Below are positions 1 to 8,753 of a DNA stretch of 64,000 nucleotides, in pieces. The notes beneath the pieces are model-generated. The model was not told where the DNA came from and did no database searches. It saw only the letters and a list, made by a program, of their open reading frames with translations. This DNA comes from [Mycobacterium] zoologicum (GTDB lineage: Bacteria; Actinomycetota; Actinomycetes; Mycobacteriales; Mycobacteriaceae), in the NCBI RefSeq assembly GCF_020172665.1, contig NZ_CP083985.1:3674333-3738332 (forward strand), in the 5' to 3' direction. The stretch's first letter is position 1; each line of letters starts with the position of its first letter. The position numbers were made by a program, and so were the translations under genes.

Positions 1-2
1 AG

Positions 3-1070
3 GGCGACGACATCAGCGAGCAGATCGAGGCGCACCGCCACCTGATGCCGATGACCGAACACATGGTCACCATGGACCCGCCGATGCACACCAAGGCCCG
101 GTCGCTGCTGAGCAGGCTGCTCACCCCCAAGCGGCTCAAGGAGAACCAGGACTTCATGTGGCAGCTCGCCGACCGGCAGCTGGACTATTTCGCCGACAGC
201 GGGAAGTGCGAATTCCTCTCCGAGTACGCCCGGCCGTTCGCGCTGTTGGTGATCGCCGACCTGCTCGGGGTTCCCGAGGAAGACCGCCCGGCATTCCAGC
301 AGGTGCTCGGCGCACCGCAGCCGGGCGCTCGCATCGGCTCGCTGGACCACGAGGAACTGGCGCATGACCCGCTGGGCTGGCTGGACGACAAGTTCAGCCG
401 TTACCTCAGCGAGCGGCGGGAGAGCCCGCGCGGTGACGTGCTGACCGATCTGGCCACCGCCACCTACGAGGACGGTTCGATCCCCGAGATCGCCGACGTG
501 GTCAAGAGCGCCACCTTCCTGTTCGGCGCCGGGCAGGAGACCACCACCAAACTGCTCAGCGCCGCACTGCGGTTCCTGGCCGAGGACCCCTCGCTGGTGG
601 AGGCGTTGCGCTCGGACCGCAGCAAGATCCCGAACTTCCTCGAAGAGACCCTCCGGATGGAGAGCCCGGTCAAGACCGACCCCCGGCTGGTCCGCAAGAC
701 CACCACGCTGGGTGGGGTCACGCTCAAGGCCGGCACCGTCGTGGTCATGTTCCCCGGGGCGATCAACCGCGACCCCCGCAAGTTCGACGAGCCCCACGAG
801 TTCCGCATCGACCGGGCCAACGTGCGCGAGCACCTGGCGTTCGCCCGCGGCACCCACACCTGCCCGGGCTCACCGCTGGCCCGCGCCGAGAGCCGAATCT
901 CGTTGGAGCGCATCCTCGATCGGATGGCCGACATCCGGCTCGACGAGGCCGCGCACGGCCCGGCAGGCGACCGCAGGTTCACCTTCGAGCCGACGTTCAT
1001 CCTGCGCGGCCTGACCGAACTGCATCTGGAATTCACCCCGGTGGCGGCTCCGGTCACCGCCGGCCTTTGA
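3..1070 (+). CDS. Cytochrome P450, 5' end missing
   Basis: Haem-thiolate monooxygenase fragment. The reading frame is open from base 3 and begins mid-protein, so the first part of the gene lies left of the window. Visible P450 hallmarks are the I-helix AGQETT, the K-helix motif ETLR, and the haem-binding loop FARGTHTCPG with the cysteine codon at 861-863. The C-terminus (RGLTELHLEFTP) closely matches the P450 at the right edge (63003-63981), so the two are paralogues of one subfamily. It is followed after 29 bases by another P450. Substrate unknown; an electron-donor ferredoxin is not adjacent on this side. Confidence 0.93.
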   Translation, partial: GDDISEQIEAHRHLMPMTEHMVTMDPPMHTKARSLLSRLLTPKRLKENQDFMWQLADRQLDYFADSGKCEFLSEYARPFALLVIADLLGVPEEDRPAFQQVLGAPQPGARIGSLDHEELAHDPLGWLDDKFSRYLSERRESPRGDVLTDLATATYEDGSIPEIADVVKSATFLFGAGQETTTKLLSAALRFLAEDPSLVEALRSDRSKIPNFLEETLRMESPVKTDPRLVRKTTTLGGVTLKAGTVVVMFPGAINRDPRKFDEPHEFRIDRANVREHLAFARGTHTCPGSPLARAESRISLERILDRMADIRLDEAAHGPAGDRRFTFEPTFILRGLTELHLEFTPVAAPVTAGL

Positions 1071-1099
1071 CCTCAGCTCTGTCGAAAGAACGGAAAACC

Positions 1100-2305
1100 A
1101 TGACGGCCACCACCACCGACGAAGCACGCTATGACCCATACGACGTTGAACTCAACAACGATCCGTACCCGATGTTTCGCCGGCTGCGCGAAGAGGCGCC
1201 GCTGTACTACAACGAAGAGCACGACTTCTACGCCTTGAGCCGGTTCGACGACGTCCACGCCGCGTTCACCGACTACCAGACGTTCAGCTCGGCCAAGGGC
1301 GCGGTTCTGGAGATCATCAAGTCCGGCATGGAGATTCCGCCGGGGATCCTGATATTCGAGGACCCGCCGATCCACGACATCCACCGCAACCTGATGGCCG
1401 GCATGTTCAGCCCACGCCGGATGAACGCCCTGGAATCGCAGATCCGGGAGTACTGCGCGCGCTGCCTGGACCCATTGGTGGGCACCGGGAAGTTCGACTT
1501 CGTGGGCGACCTCGGCGCGGAGATGCCGATGCGGGTGATCGGGATGCTGCTGGGCATCCCCGAGGACGACCAGAAGCGCGTCACCGACCACGGCGATGCC
1601 ACCATCCGCACCGAGCCCGGTCAGAAGATGACCGACAACCCCGACGGTCCGATCGCCACCGGCGACGTGTTCGCCGACTACATCGACTGGCGTGCCAAGC
1701 ACCCCTCCGACGACCTGATCACCGAACTGATGAACGCCGAGTTCGAAGACGAGCACGGCGTCCGGCGCAAGATGGGCCGCGAGGAACTGCACCTGTTCCT
1801 GACGGTCCTGGCCACCGCCGGAAGTGAGACCACCACCCGGCTGATCGGTTGGGCCGGAAAGGTTCTGGCCGAACACCCCGACCAGCGCCGCGAGATGGCG
1901 AACAACTTCGCGCTGATCCCGCGGGCGGTCGAAGAGCTGGTCCGCTTCGAGCCACCGGCACCGCAGGCAGCGCGCTACGTCACCCGCGACATCGAGTACT
2001 ACGGCCAGACGGTGCCCGAGGGTTCGGCGATGTTGCTGCTCATCGGTGCCGCCAACCGGGACCACCGCAGGTTCCCGCCGGACGGCGACGTGTTCGACAT
2101 CCACCGCGAACGCCGCCCGCACCTGGGCTTCGGTCAGGGCACCCACTTCTGCGTGGGCAACGCGCTGGCACGGTTGGAGGCACGGATCGCCCTGGAGGAG
2201 ATCCTCAAGCGCTTCCCCGACTGGGACGTCGACCTCACCGCGACGTCGATCTCCCCGACGTCGACGGTGCGAGGCTGGGTCTCGATGCCGGCGATCATCC
2301 CCTGA
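1100..2305 (+). CDS. Cytochrome P450
   Basis: A 401-residue soluble bacterial class I P450, a normal full length. Motifs are AGSETT in the I-helix (about residues 240-245), ELVRFE in the K-helix, and FGQGTHFCVG with haem ligand Cys351. I chose ATG 1100, preceded by a GAACGGA purine tract; an upstream in-frame TTG at 1067 overlaps the previous gene and adds residues unlike a P450 N-terminus. The N-terminal segment (REEAPLYYNEE.DFYAL) is nearly the same as in the P450 at 61071, marking a paralogue. It is probably co-transcribed with the P450 before it and the SDR after it. Substrate not predictable. Confidence 0.95.
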   Translation: MTATTTDEARYDPYDVELNNDPYPMFRRLREEAPLYYNEEHDFYALSRFDDVHAAFTDYQTFSSAKGAVLEIIKSGMEIPPGILIFEDPPIHDIHRNLMAGMFSPRRMNALESQIREYCARCLDPLVGTGKFDFVGDLGAEMPMRVIGMLLGIPEDDQKRVTDHGDATIRTEPGQKMTDNPDGPIATGDVFADYIDWRAKHPSDDLITELMNAEFEDEHGVRRKMGREELHLFLTVLATAGSETTTRLIGWAGKVLAEHPDQRREMANNFALIPRAVEELVRFEPPAPQAARYVTRDIEYYGQTVPEGSAMLLLIGAANRDHRRFPPDGDVFDIHRERRPHLGFGQGTHFCVGNALARLEARIALEEILKRFPDWDVDLTATSISPTSTVRGWVSMPAIIP

Positions 2306-2339
2306 ATCAGATTCCGTACCAAGAAGAATTGAGGTTTCC

Positions 2340-3179
2340 ATGACCGGACGCGTAGAAGGCAAGGTCGCATTCATCACCGGCGCGGCACACGGCCAGGGCC
2401 GCAGCCACGCGGTGCGACTGGCCGAGGAGGGCGCCGACATCATCGCGATCGACGTGTGTAAGCCGATCGTCGAGAACTCGCCCATCCCGCCGGCCACGCC
2501 GGAGGAATTGGCCGAGACCGTCGACCTGGTCAAGGCGCGCGGTCGCCGGATCTTCACCGCCGAGGTCGACGTCCGTGACTACGACGGGCTCAAGGCCGCG
2601 GTGGACGCCGGGGTGGAAGAGCTGGGCCGCCTCGACATCATCGTCGCCAACGCCGGCATCGGCAACGGCGGCGACACCCTGGACCAGTGCAGCGAACACG
2701 ACTGGCAGGAGATGATCGACATCAACCTGTCCGGTGTGTGGAAGACCGTCAAAGCCGGTGTGCCGCACCTGATCGCCGGCGGTAGGGGCGGCTCGATCGT
2801 CCTGACCAGCTCGGTGGGCGGGTTGAAGGCCTACCCGCACTGCGGCAACTACGTGGCCGCCAAGCACGGCGTCGTGGGCGTCATGCGCTCGTTCGCCGTC
2901 GAGTTGGGTCACCAGAACATCCGGGTCAACACCGTGCACCCCACCCACGTCAGCACCGGGATGATCATGAACGAGGGCACCTGGAAGATGTTCCGCCCCG
3001 ACCTGGAGAACCCGGGCCCCGACGACATGGCGCCGATCTGCCAGATGTTCCACACCCTGCCCATCCCGTGGGTGGACGCGGTGGACATCAGTAACGCCGT
3101 GCTGTTCCTGGCCTCCGACGAGGCGCGCTACATCACCGGTGTCACCCTGCCGGTGGACGCGGGTAGCTGCTTGAAGTGA
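2340..3179 (+). CDS. Mycofactocin-type short-chain dehydrogenase
   Basis: A 279-residue NAD-binding SDR. It shows GAAHGQGR (TGxxxGxG cofactor loop), NAG at the beta-4 position, catalytic Ser (LTSS) and YxxxK (YVAAK). The start GRVEGKVAFITGAAxGQGR and the insertion after beta-2 rich in acidic and proline residues are features of the SDR subfamily linked to the redox peptide mycofactocin, whose members hold a non-exchangeable NAD and need mycofactocin to recycle it (known for the family, inferred here). No mycofactocin biosynthesis gene lies in the window. ATG 2340 has GAGG at 2331-2334. A natural role is oxidising an alcohol made by the preceding P450s. Confidence 0.9.
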   Translation: MTGRVEGKVAFITGAAHGQGRSHAVRLAEEGADIIAIDVCKPIVENSPIPPATPEELAETVDLVKARGRRIFTAEVDVRDYDGLKAAVDAGVEELGRLDIIVANAGIGNGGDTLDQCSEHDWQEMIDINLSGVWKTVKAGVPHLIAGGRGGSIVLTSSVGGLKAYPHCGNYVAAKHGVVGVMRSFAVELGHQNIRVNTVHPTHVSTGMIMNEGTWKMFRPDLENPGPDDMAPICQMFHTLPIPWVDAVDISNAVLFLASDEARYITGVTLPVDAGSCLK

Positions 3180-4252
3180 CCTCACCGGCCACTCCCGACA
3201 GCTGGGAAGCAATCTCACCGGAGTGGATGACCGCGACGCTCAGCGGTCACCACCCCGGTGCGGTCGTGGAGTCGGTCGCGGTCGCGTTGCGCGACGACGG
3301 CACAAACCGGCGAGCACGATTGGCATTGCGCTACTCGCGGGGCAGCGGGCCGGAGACGGTCTTCGTCAAAGCGGTCGATCCCGAACATGCCGACCTGGTC
3401 GAGTTGACCAGCGGTCTCTACCACGAGCCGCGCCTGTTCCTGTCCGACATCGTTCTGCCGCTTGATCATCCGAAGGTCTACCGATCGCTTATCGATGAGC
3501 AGCGCCGAGATTTCCTGCTGGTGATGGAGGACGTCGTTGCTCGCGGGGCCGAACCGCGTGACGCGACGCGACCGCTCAGTGTTGACGAGGCGGCGCAGGG
3601 GGTCCGCGGTCTGGCACGGATGCACGGTGCGTTCTGGGGAGCACGCATCGCCGACAACCCGGCGCTGGACTGGGTGGAGCCGTTCGTGCCGTTCGCCGGT
3701 TTGGAAATGGCTCCGCTCGAAGTTGCCTACCAGCGGCTGGGCGACTCGGTCCCCGCCGAGATCACCACCATGACCGGCGCGGAGCTATTCGGTGACATCT
3801 GGGCTCGTTACATCCGCGGCCTGACCCGGGGCCCACAGACCCTGCTGCATGGTGACCCGCACCTCGGAAACACCTACGTGTTGCCGGACGGCGATGTCGG
3901 CTTCCTGGACTGGCAGATGGTGCGTCACGGCAACTTCTCACTGGACCTGGGTTACTTTCTGCAGGGCGCATTGACCATTGCCGACCGGCGCACCAGCGAA
4001 CGCGCACTGCTGGAGGAATACCGTGGGGCCCTGGGCCTTCCGGCCGCAGAGTTGCCGTCGGCCGAAGAGATCTGGTTGCACTACCGGGCGTCAGCCGCGC
4101 ACGGGTTGGCGATCTGGATCGCGACGCTCAGCGGGGGCGACAGCTGGCAGCGCCCGGACATCAGCCTGGCGTTCGCGCAGCGCTATGCCGCGACCTTCAC
4201 CGATCTGGACACCCGTGCGGCATTGGATGACATTTCGAGCCTTTCCGGCTAG
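3176..4252 (+). CDS. Aminoglycoside-phosphotransferase-fold kinase
   Basis: A 358-residue protein of the APH/ecdysteroid-kinase-like superfamily. The catalytic loop LLHGDPHLGN and the metal-binding FLDWQ are both intact, so kinase activity is plausible. The substrate is unknown; such proteins are common beside P450, SDR and acyl-CoA genes in mycobacteria, where they are more likely to act on a hydroxylated metabolite than on an antibiotic. The GTG start overlaps the SDR stop (GTGA at 3176-3179), showing translational coupling. It ends the left plus-strand operon just before a hairpin terminator. Confidence 0.82.
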   Translation: MTSPATPDSWEAISPEWMTATLSGHHPGAVVESVAVALRDDGTNRRARLALRYSRGSGPETVFVKAVDPEHADLVELTSGLYHEPRLFLSDIVLPLDHPKVYRSLIDEQRRDFLLVMEDVVARGAEPRDATRPLSVDEAAQGVRGLARMHGAFWGARIADNPALDWVEPFVPFAGLEMAPLEVAYQRLGDSVPAEITTMTGAELFGDIWARYIRGLTRGPQTLLHGDPHLGNTYVLPDGDVGFLDWQMVRHGNFSLDLGYFLQGALTIADRRTSERALLEEYRGALGLPAAELPSAEEIWLHYRASAAHGLAIWIATLSGGDSWQRPDISLAFAQRYAATFTDLDTRAALDDISSLSG

Positions 4253-4256
4253 CCGG

Positions 4257-4287
4257 GGTGCTGCCGTCCGAGGGGTACGGCGGCACC
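4257..4287. terminator. Bidirectional hairpin between convergent genes
   Basis: GGTGCTGCCGT (4257-4267) pairs with ACGGCGGCACC (4277-4287) across a 9-base loop, an 11-bp stem with one wobble pair. It lies between the stops of the kinase (+) and the CoA-transferase (-). There is no U-run, as is usual for mycobacterial terminators. Confidence 0.65.
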
Positions 4288-4291
4288 ACGG

Positions 4292-6652
4292 CTAGCCCGG
4301 AGCGCTGCCGATCACGCCGTCGGCGTGAAGCTCCGCGATCTCGGCATCGCAGAAGCCGACTTCGCGCAGCAGCTCCTGATTGTGCTCGCCGAGCAGCGGG
4401 GCGGGCCGGCGGTGGAACCGCTTGGGCCCCTGAGTAGGCCGCGCGGGCAGCGTGCTGTGCCGTACCGCCGGATTGACCGGGTGGTCGACCTCCTCGAAGA
4501 ACCCGCGGTACTGCAACTGAGCCAACTCGGCCTGGCGGTGCGGCTGCATCGCCTTGGCGACCGGGATGTCTAAGGGCCAGAGCAGTTCGACGATCTCGTC
4601 GCCACTGCGTTCGGCACACCAATCCCCCAGTCGGGCGTCGATGAGGTCGTGATGCCTGCGGCGCCCGGCGTGGGTGGTAAGGCCCGGGTCGCCGGCCCAG
4701 TCCGGGCGGCCCAACGCCTCGCCGAGCGCGGCCCATTGCTCGTCGGTGGCGATCGCGATGGCCACCCAGCTGTCCAGACGGCCGAACTCGTCGATATCGG
4801 CAGTGCGATAAAGGTTTTGCGGGGCGGCGGTCGGTCCGCGGTTGCCGTCGCGTTGCAGCAGCGCCCCGTAGGCGGAGTATTCGATCACCTGCTCGGCGGC
4901 GATGTTGAGTGCGGCGTCGACCATCGCCGCTTCCACCAGCATGCCCCGGCCGGTGCGGCGGCGATGTTCCAGCGCGAGCAGCACCGCGTTGAGCGCGTGC
5001 ACGCCCGCGTTGGGGTCACCCACCGAGTACGGCTCATAGGGGTTGCGTTCCGGGAATCCGGTCAGCCAGCTGACCCCGGATGCGGCCTCGATGACATAGG
5101 CGAACGCCGGGTTGTCCCGCCACGGGCCGTCCAGGCCGAAGCCGGGCATCCGCACCATGATTGCTGCGGGTTGCAGTTGTCGGACGGTGTCGAAGCCCAG
5201 CCCGATCTGTTCCAGGACCCGGGGGGTGAAGTTCTCCACGATCACGTCGGCGGTCGCGATCAGCTTCCGCAGCACGTCCCGGCCGGCCTCGCGCTGCAGG
5301 TCGACGGTGAGGCCCTTCTTGTTGGTGTTGAGCGCCGAGAAGATCGGTGAGCGTTCCCACCACTGCGGTTCGCTGACCGGGATGCCGGCGATCAGCCGGG
5401 TTCCGTCCGGCCGGCGGGCAGATTCCACGTGGATGACGTCGGCGCCGAGCATCGCCAGCGGGTGCGTGCAACTCGGGCCGGCCCAGAAGGTGGTCAGGTC
5501 CAGCACCCGCAGACCGGCGAACGGCAGGATCTCGGCGCGGTTTTCATCACTGAGCGGGATCGATCGCGCCGAAATCACCGAGGACCGGTAGTGCTCGGTG
5601 TGCTCGCCAAGACGCGGCGCGGGCTGTGGCGCCCGGAGTTCGGCGGGTTCCAGCCGGTAGGGCCGGGCGGGTTGGGTGAAGCCATCGGGGTTGGCCACGA
5701 ACGACTTGCGTGCCACGAAATGGTCGAGTCCGGTGACGTTGGCGCCGTTGGCCACCGGGGCGTTCGGGATGCGGAACGCGGTGGCCAGTTCGCGGACCTC
5801 CTGCACCGTCTGCTCTTTGACCCAGGCGTAGATCTGCTCGGCCTTCTCGTTGGCCTGCTCGGTGATCGACAGCGGCGAGTCCTCGTCGATCCACTCCGGA
5901 TGCCCGGTCATCGCGCACAGATCGAACCACTGCTGGGCGGTGCCGCAGCCGACGTCGACGAGGCCGTCTTTGGCCGAGGCGATTCCGGGGACGGTGAGCT
6001 TGCGGGCGTCGCGCCAGGGCCGGTGAAGCATCTCGAAATAGGTGACCGGGAAATACGTCAGGCCGAGGATCGCGGTCTCCAGCATCGACAGGTCCAGCAG
6101 CTCACCCGCGCCGCCGTCGCCGCGGGCGTACCAACATGCCAGCGTCATCGCACTGGCATACGCCCCGGCAAGGTATTCGCCCACCTGTCCGCCGACGAAT
6201 GCCGGTGGCAGATCGGGTGATCCGCGGCCGATCCCGAAAACCCCGCCGGACCAGGCCTGCAGGGTGAACTCGGTGGCGGCACGCTGCGACCACGGCCCGT
6301 CCAAACCGAACGGGGTGAGGGCGGTGACGATCAGGTGCGGGTGGTCGCGTCGGATCTGATCGGGTGCACGGTGTTCGGCCGACCCGCGTGACCACACCAC
6401 CGCGTCGGCACCGGCCAGCAGTTTGTCGACGAGCTCGGGGTCGCCGATGACGCTGTGTTTGCCGCCGGCCAGGAAGCTGAACAACGCACCCCCGCTGCCC
6501 GCCCCGGAAGCCGACCACGACCGCAACGAATCACCCTGCGGCGGCTCGACTTTGATGACGTGGGCACCACCGTCGGACAGCAGCCGGGTGCAGTAGGCGC
6601 CCGCGATTCCGGTGGACAGATCGACGACGGTGAAACCGTCCAGCGGTGACAC
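4292..6652 (-). CDS. Tandem CaiB/BaiF family III CoA-transferase
   Basis: A 786-residue protein about twice the usual family III length of about 400, made of two consecutive CaiB/BaiF domains (about 1-360 and 385-786). Each opens with the typical GFTVVDLSTGIAG / GLRVLDLTTFWAG segment. Family III enzymes swap CoA between carboxylic acids through an aspartyl-CoA intermediate in an interlocked dimer, so this single chain may form a pseudo-dimer. The first domain has the expected Asp (Asp187 in LLDLSMLE); the matching position in the second is Glu574 (LVEAAMVDA). GTG start at 6652, 3 bases after the crotonase stop. It is the last gene of the TetR-headed operon and probably activates the pathway acid as a CoA ester. 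Confidence 0.88.
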   Translation of the reverse strand: MSPLDGFTVVDLSTGIAGAYCTRLLSDGGAHVIKVEPPQGDSLRSWSASGAGSGGALFSFLAGGKHSVIGDPELVDKLLAGADAVVWSRGSAEHRAPDQIRRDHPHLIVTALTPFGLDGPWSQRAATEFTLQAWSGGVFGIGRGSPDLPPAFVGGQVGEYLAGAYASAMTLACWYARGDGGAGELLDLSMLETAILGLTYFPVTYFEMLHRPWRDARKLTVPGIASAKDGLVDVGCGTAQQWFDLCAMTGHPEWIDEDSPLSITEQANEKAEQIYAWVKEQTVQEVRELATAFRIPNAPVANGANVTGLDHFVARKSFVANPDGFTQPARPYRLEPAELRAPQPAPRLGEHTEHYRSSVISARSIPLSDENRAEILPFAGLRVLDLTTFWAGPSCTHPLAMLGADVIHVESARRPDGTRLIAGIPVSEPQWWERSPIFSALNTNKKGLTVDLQREAGRDVLRKLIATADVIVENFTPRVLEQIGLGFDTVRQLQPAAIMVRMPGFGLDGPWRDNPAFAYVIEAASGVSWLTGFPERNPYEPYSVGDPNAGVHALNAVLLALEHRRRTGRGMLVEAAMVDAALNIAAEQVIEYSAYGALLQRDGNRGPTAAPQNLYRTADIDEFGRLDSWVAIAIATDEQWAALGEALGRPDWAGDPGLTTHAGRRRHHDLIDARLGDWCAERSGDEIVELLWPLDIPVAKAMQPHRQAELAQLQYRGFFEEVDHPVNPAVRHSTLPARPTQGPKRFHRRPAPLLGEHNQELLREVGFCDAEIAELHADGVIGSAPG

Positions 6653-6655
6653 CGG

Positions 6656-7618
6656 CTAGCTGTCCTTGCTGCGACTGGACTTGCTCAGCCGAAAATCCGG
6701 GGGGAACTTGGCGTCGTTGTCCTTGACCGCGCCGGACAGCCCGGATTCGATGGCCTCGTCGAGCATCAGGTCATCGGTGTCGGGGGCGACCCCGGAGCCC
6801 ATTGATTCGAAGAACGCCGACAGCAGGCTGCCCATGTACTCGCCCTGGTGCTGCTTGTAGACCTCGAAGAACATCTTCTGCATGAACACCGTGTCCACCG
6901 GCCGGTTGCGGGCGCAGGCCAGGGCGTATTTGGCGACTTCGTCTTCGAGCTGGTCGCGGGGCACCACCTTGTTGAGAAAGTTGCACTTATCCATGTCCGC
7001 GGCGGTGAAAGGCCTTCCGGTGAAAACCATTTCGGAGAACTTGCGCAGCCCCATCATCTGCACCCAGGTCCACATCCGCGGGCCCCAGCCGTAGTAGCGG
7101 AACGACGGATGCCCGAACAGCGCGTCATCGCTGGAGATCACCAGGTCGGCGTCGGCGGCCTGGTAGAAGTGCCAGCCGTAGCAGTAGCCCTTGGCCTCGA
7201 CGATGCTGATCTTCTTGAGTTCCTGCAGCGGCCGGTTGCCGGCTTGGACATTGGCGTACCAGGCGCTGATGGTGGCGCCGTTGCGGAAGGTGCCCTTGGG
7301 CGGATAGTTGACGTCTTCGCCCAGGGCGCCCTCCAGCTTGAGCTCGGCCAGCCGCAGCTCCGGGTTCTCGACGCCCTCCATGAACTCGGGAAGGTCGGCG
7401 CCGCTACCCAGATTCTCTCCGACGCCGCGGATGACCACCACTTTGACGTCGTTGTCGACACTGGCGCCGCGCACCAGGTCGGCGTAGCGAAGCCGCGCGG
7501 CGGAGGTCGGCGCGTTCAGGTACTCCGGCCGGTCGAAGGTGATGGTCGCGATCTTGGTGGCCGGGTCCTTGTGGTAGCGGATGATCTCCTCGGGAGTCGG
7601 CCGCGCGGATTCGCCCAT
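6656..7618 (-). CDS. Crotonase-fold protein lacking catalytic glutamates
   Basis: A 320-residue enoyl-CoA hydratase/isomerase superfamily member. The oxyanion-hole segment GSGADLPEF and the CoA-site region KGYCYGWHFYQAADADLVI are recognisable. Hydratases carry two catalytic Glu, in GGGxE and PE contexts; here these read GWHFY and HPSF, so neither is evident. It may therefore be a hydrolase, a C-C lyase or another crotonase activity rather than a hydratase. ATG 7618 follows the M24 stop by one base. It belongs to a tightly packed operon with the CoA-transferase downstream, which suggests a CoA-ester substrate. Confidence 0.85.
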   Translation of the reverse strand: MGESARPTPEEIIRYHKDPATKIATITFDRPEYLNAPTSAARLRYADLVRGASVDNDVKVVVIRGVGENLGSGADLPEFMEGVENPELRLAELKLEGALGEDVNYPPKGTFRNGATISAWYANVQAGNRPLQELKKISIVEAKGYCYGWHFYQAADADLVISSDDALFGHPSFRYYGWGPRMWTWVQMMGLRKFSEMVFTGRPFTAADMDKCNFLNKVVPRDQLEDEVAKYALACARNRPVDTVFMQKMFFEVYKQHQGEYMGSLLSAFFESMGSGVAPDTDDLMLDEAIESGLSGAVKDNDAKFPPDFRLSKSSRSKDS

Positions 7619-7619
7619 C

Positions 7620-8753
7620 TCAGTTCCCTTCCGGCCGAAGCGGACTCGACGACAGCACCTCGTGACCGTCCTCGGTGATCAGCACCGCCTCACGGCCGAA
7701 CACCGCACCGACGCCGGGCTCGAACACGTATCCGGTGACGGCCAGCACCATCCCCGGCTCGAGCTGCTCGGCGGCGGCGGTGGCCGGAAGCTGCGCCGAC
7801 ACCACCGGCGGATCGAACCCCAGCCCCAGCCCGTGTGCCACCGGCACCGGCGGCAACGGCTCAGCCGAGGCGGTGTACGCGTCCAGCAGTTCGCTGCCGG
7901 CCGCCCCCGGATGCAGCCGGCGGGCAAGGTTGCCCCACAACACATCCCAGCGCCCATAGAGGGCTTCGGTTGCGGCGGTCACCGGCCCGGCGGGATAGGT
8001 CCGGCCCACCTCGCCGACGTAGCCGCAGGCCAGCACGCCGGCAGAGAACGCCACCAGGTCACCGGTCTGCACTCCGCCGCTGCCGGCCACCCGGCGCCAT
8101 GGGTGTTCCCGCGACGTCACCCAGGCCACGTCCTGGGTGGCCGGGGTGCTGTAGCCGCCGGCGGTCATCGCCTCCAGCAGCACACCGGTCAGCGTCTGCT
8201 CGCTGACGCCGGACTCCAGCGCGGCCACCGCGACCGCCATCGCAGACTCGGCGACCTGCACCGAGGTCCGCAGTGCGGCTACCTCGTCGGGTGTCTTGAT
8301 GCGGCGCGCGGCCCGCATCGCCAGTTCCCCGTCCACCAGCTCCGCCTTCGGGAATGCCATCGGCAGCAGCTGGGCGAACAGCGGCGACATCGCGTCGGTG
8401 CCCACCCGCCGGGCGGTGGCCGCACCGTCGATACGCGCCAGGTTCGCGATGGTGTTGGTGGGGTTCCAGGAGATGCCGTAGAGGTTCTCGTGTGGAATGT
8501 CTTCGGGCACACCCTCATCCCAGGTGCTGAGCAGGTGGATCGCCCCGGTGGCGCGCACCAGCACGCAGGAGGGCCCGAACGGGCGGGTTCCGGCCACCCA
8601 GAGCTGCGGCGCCCCGGTGATGTAGCGGATGTTGGCCTGCCGTCCCAGCACCAGCACGTCCAGGTCGTGGGCTTCCATCTGTGCCAGAGCGCGCTCGCGC
8701 CGCCCGCCACGCAGCGCGACGGAGTCCGGCAGAACCTCGGCGGTCATCGTCAT
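7620..8753 (-). CDS. M24-fold protein with degenerate metal site
   Basis: A 377-residue protein of the M24 (Xaa-Pro aminopeptidase/creatinase) fold: an N-terminal creatinase-like domain to about residue 150, then the pita-bread domain. By motif comparison with its neighbour, the metal ligands Asp, Asp, His, Glu, Glu appear as Ser237, Glu248, His307, Thr340 and Arg354 (Glu355 adjacent), so only the His is kept. That pattern resembles metal-independent family members such as creatinase rather than peptidases. ATG 8753 overlaps the preceding stop (ATGA) and has AAGGA upstream; a longer upstream frame is a shadow. The substrate is unknown, and it may form a complex with the intact paralogue. Confidence 0.85.
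   Translation of the reverse strand: MTMTAEVLPDSVALRGGRRERALAQMEAHDLDVLVLGRQANIRYITGAPQLWVAGTRPFGPSCVLVRATGAIHLLSTWDEGVPEDIPHENLYGISWNPTNTIANLARIDGAATARRVGTDAMSPLFAQLLPMAFPKAELVDGELAMRAARRIKTPDEVAALRTSVQVAESAMAVAVAALESGVSEQTLTGVLLEAMTAGGYSTPATQDVAWVTSREHPWRRVAGSGGVQTGDLVAFSAGVLACGYVGEVGRTYPAGPVTAATEALYGRWDVLWGNLARRLHPGAAGSELLDAYTASAEPLPPVPVAHGLGLGFDPPVVSAQLPATAAAEQLEPGMVLAVTGYVFEPGVGAVFGREAVLITEDGHEVLSSSPLRPEGN

Noticed and set aside
1073-2557. Long minus-strand frame opposite the P450 and SDR
   Set aside because: Low-complexity His/Gly/Arg/Val composition and full overlap with well supported genes.
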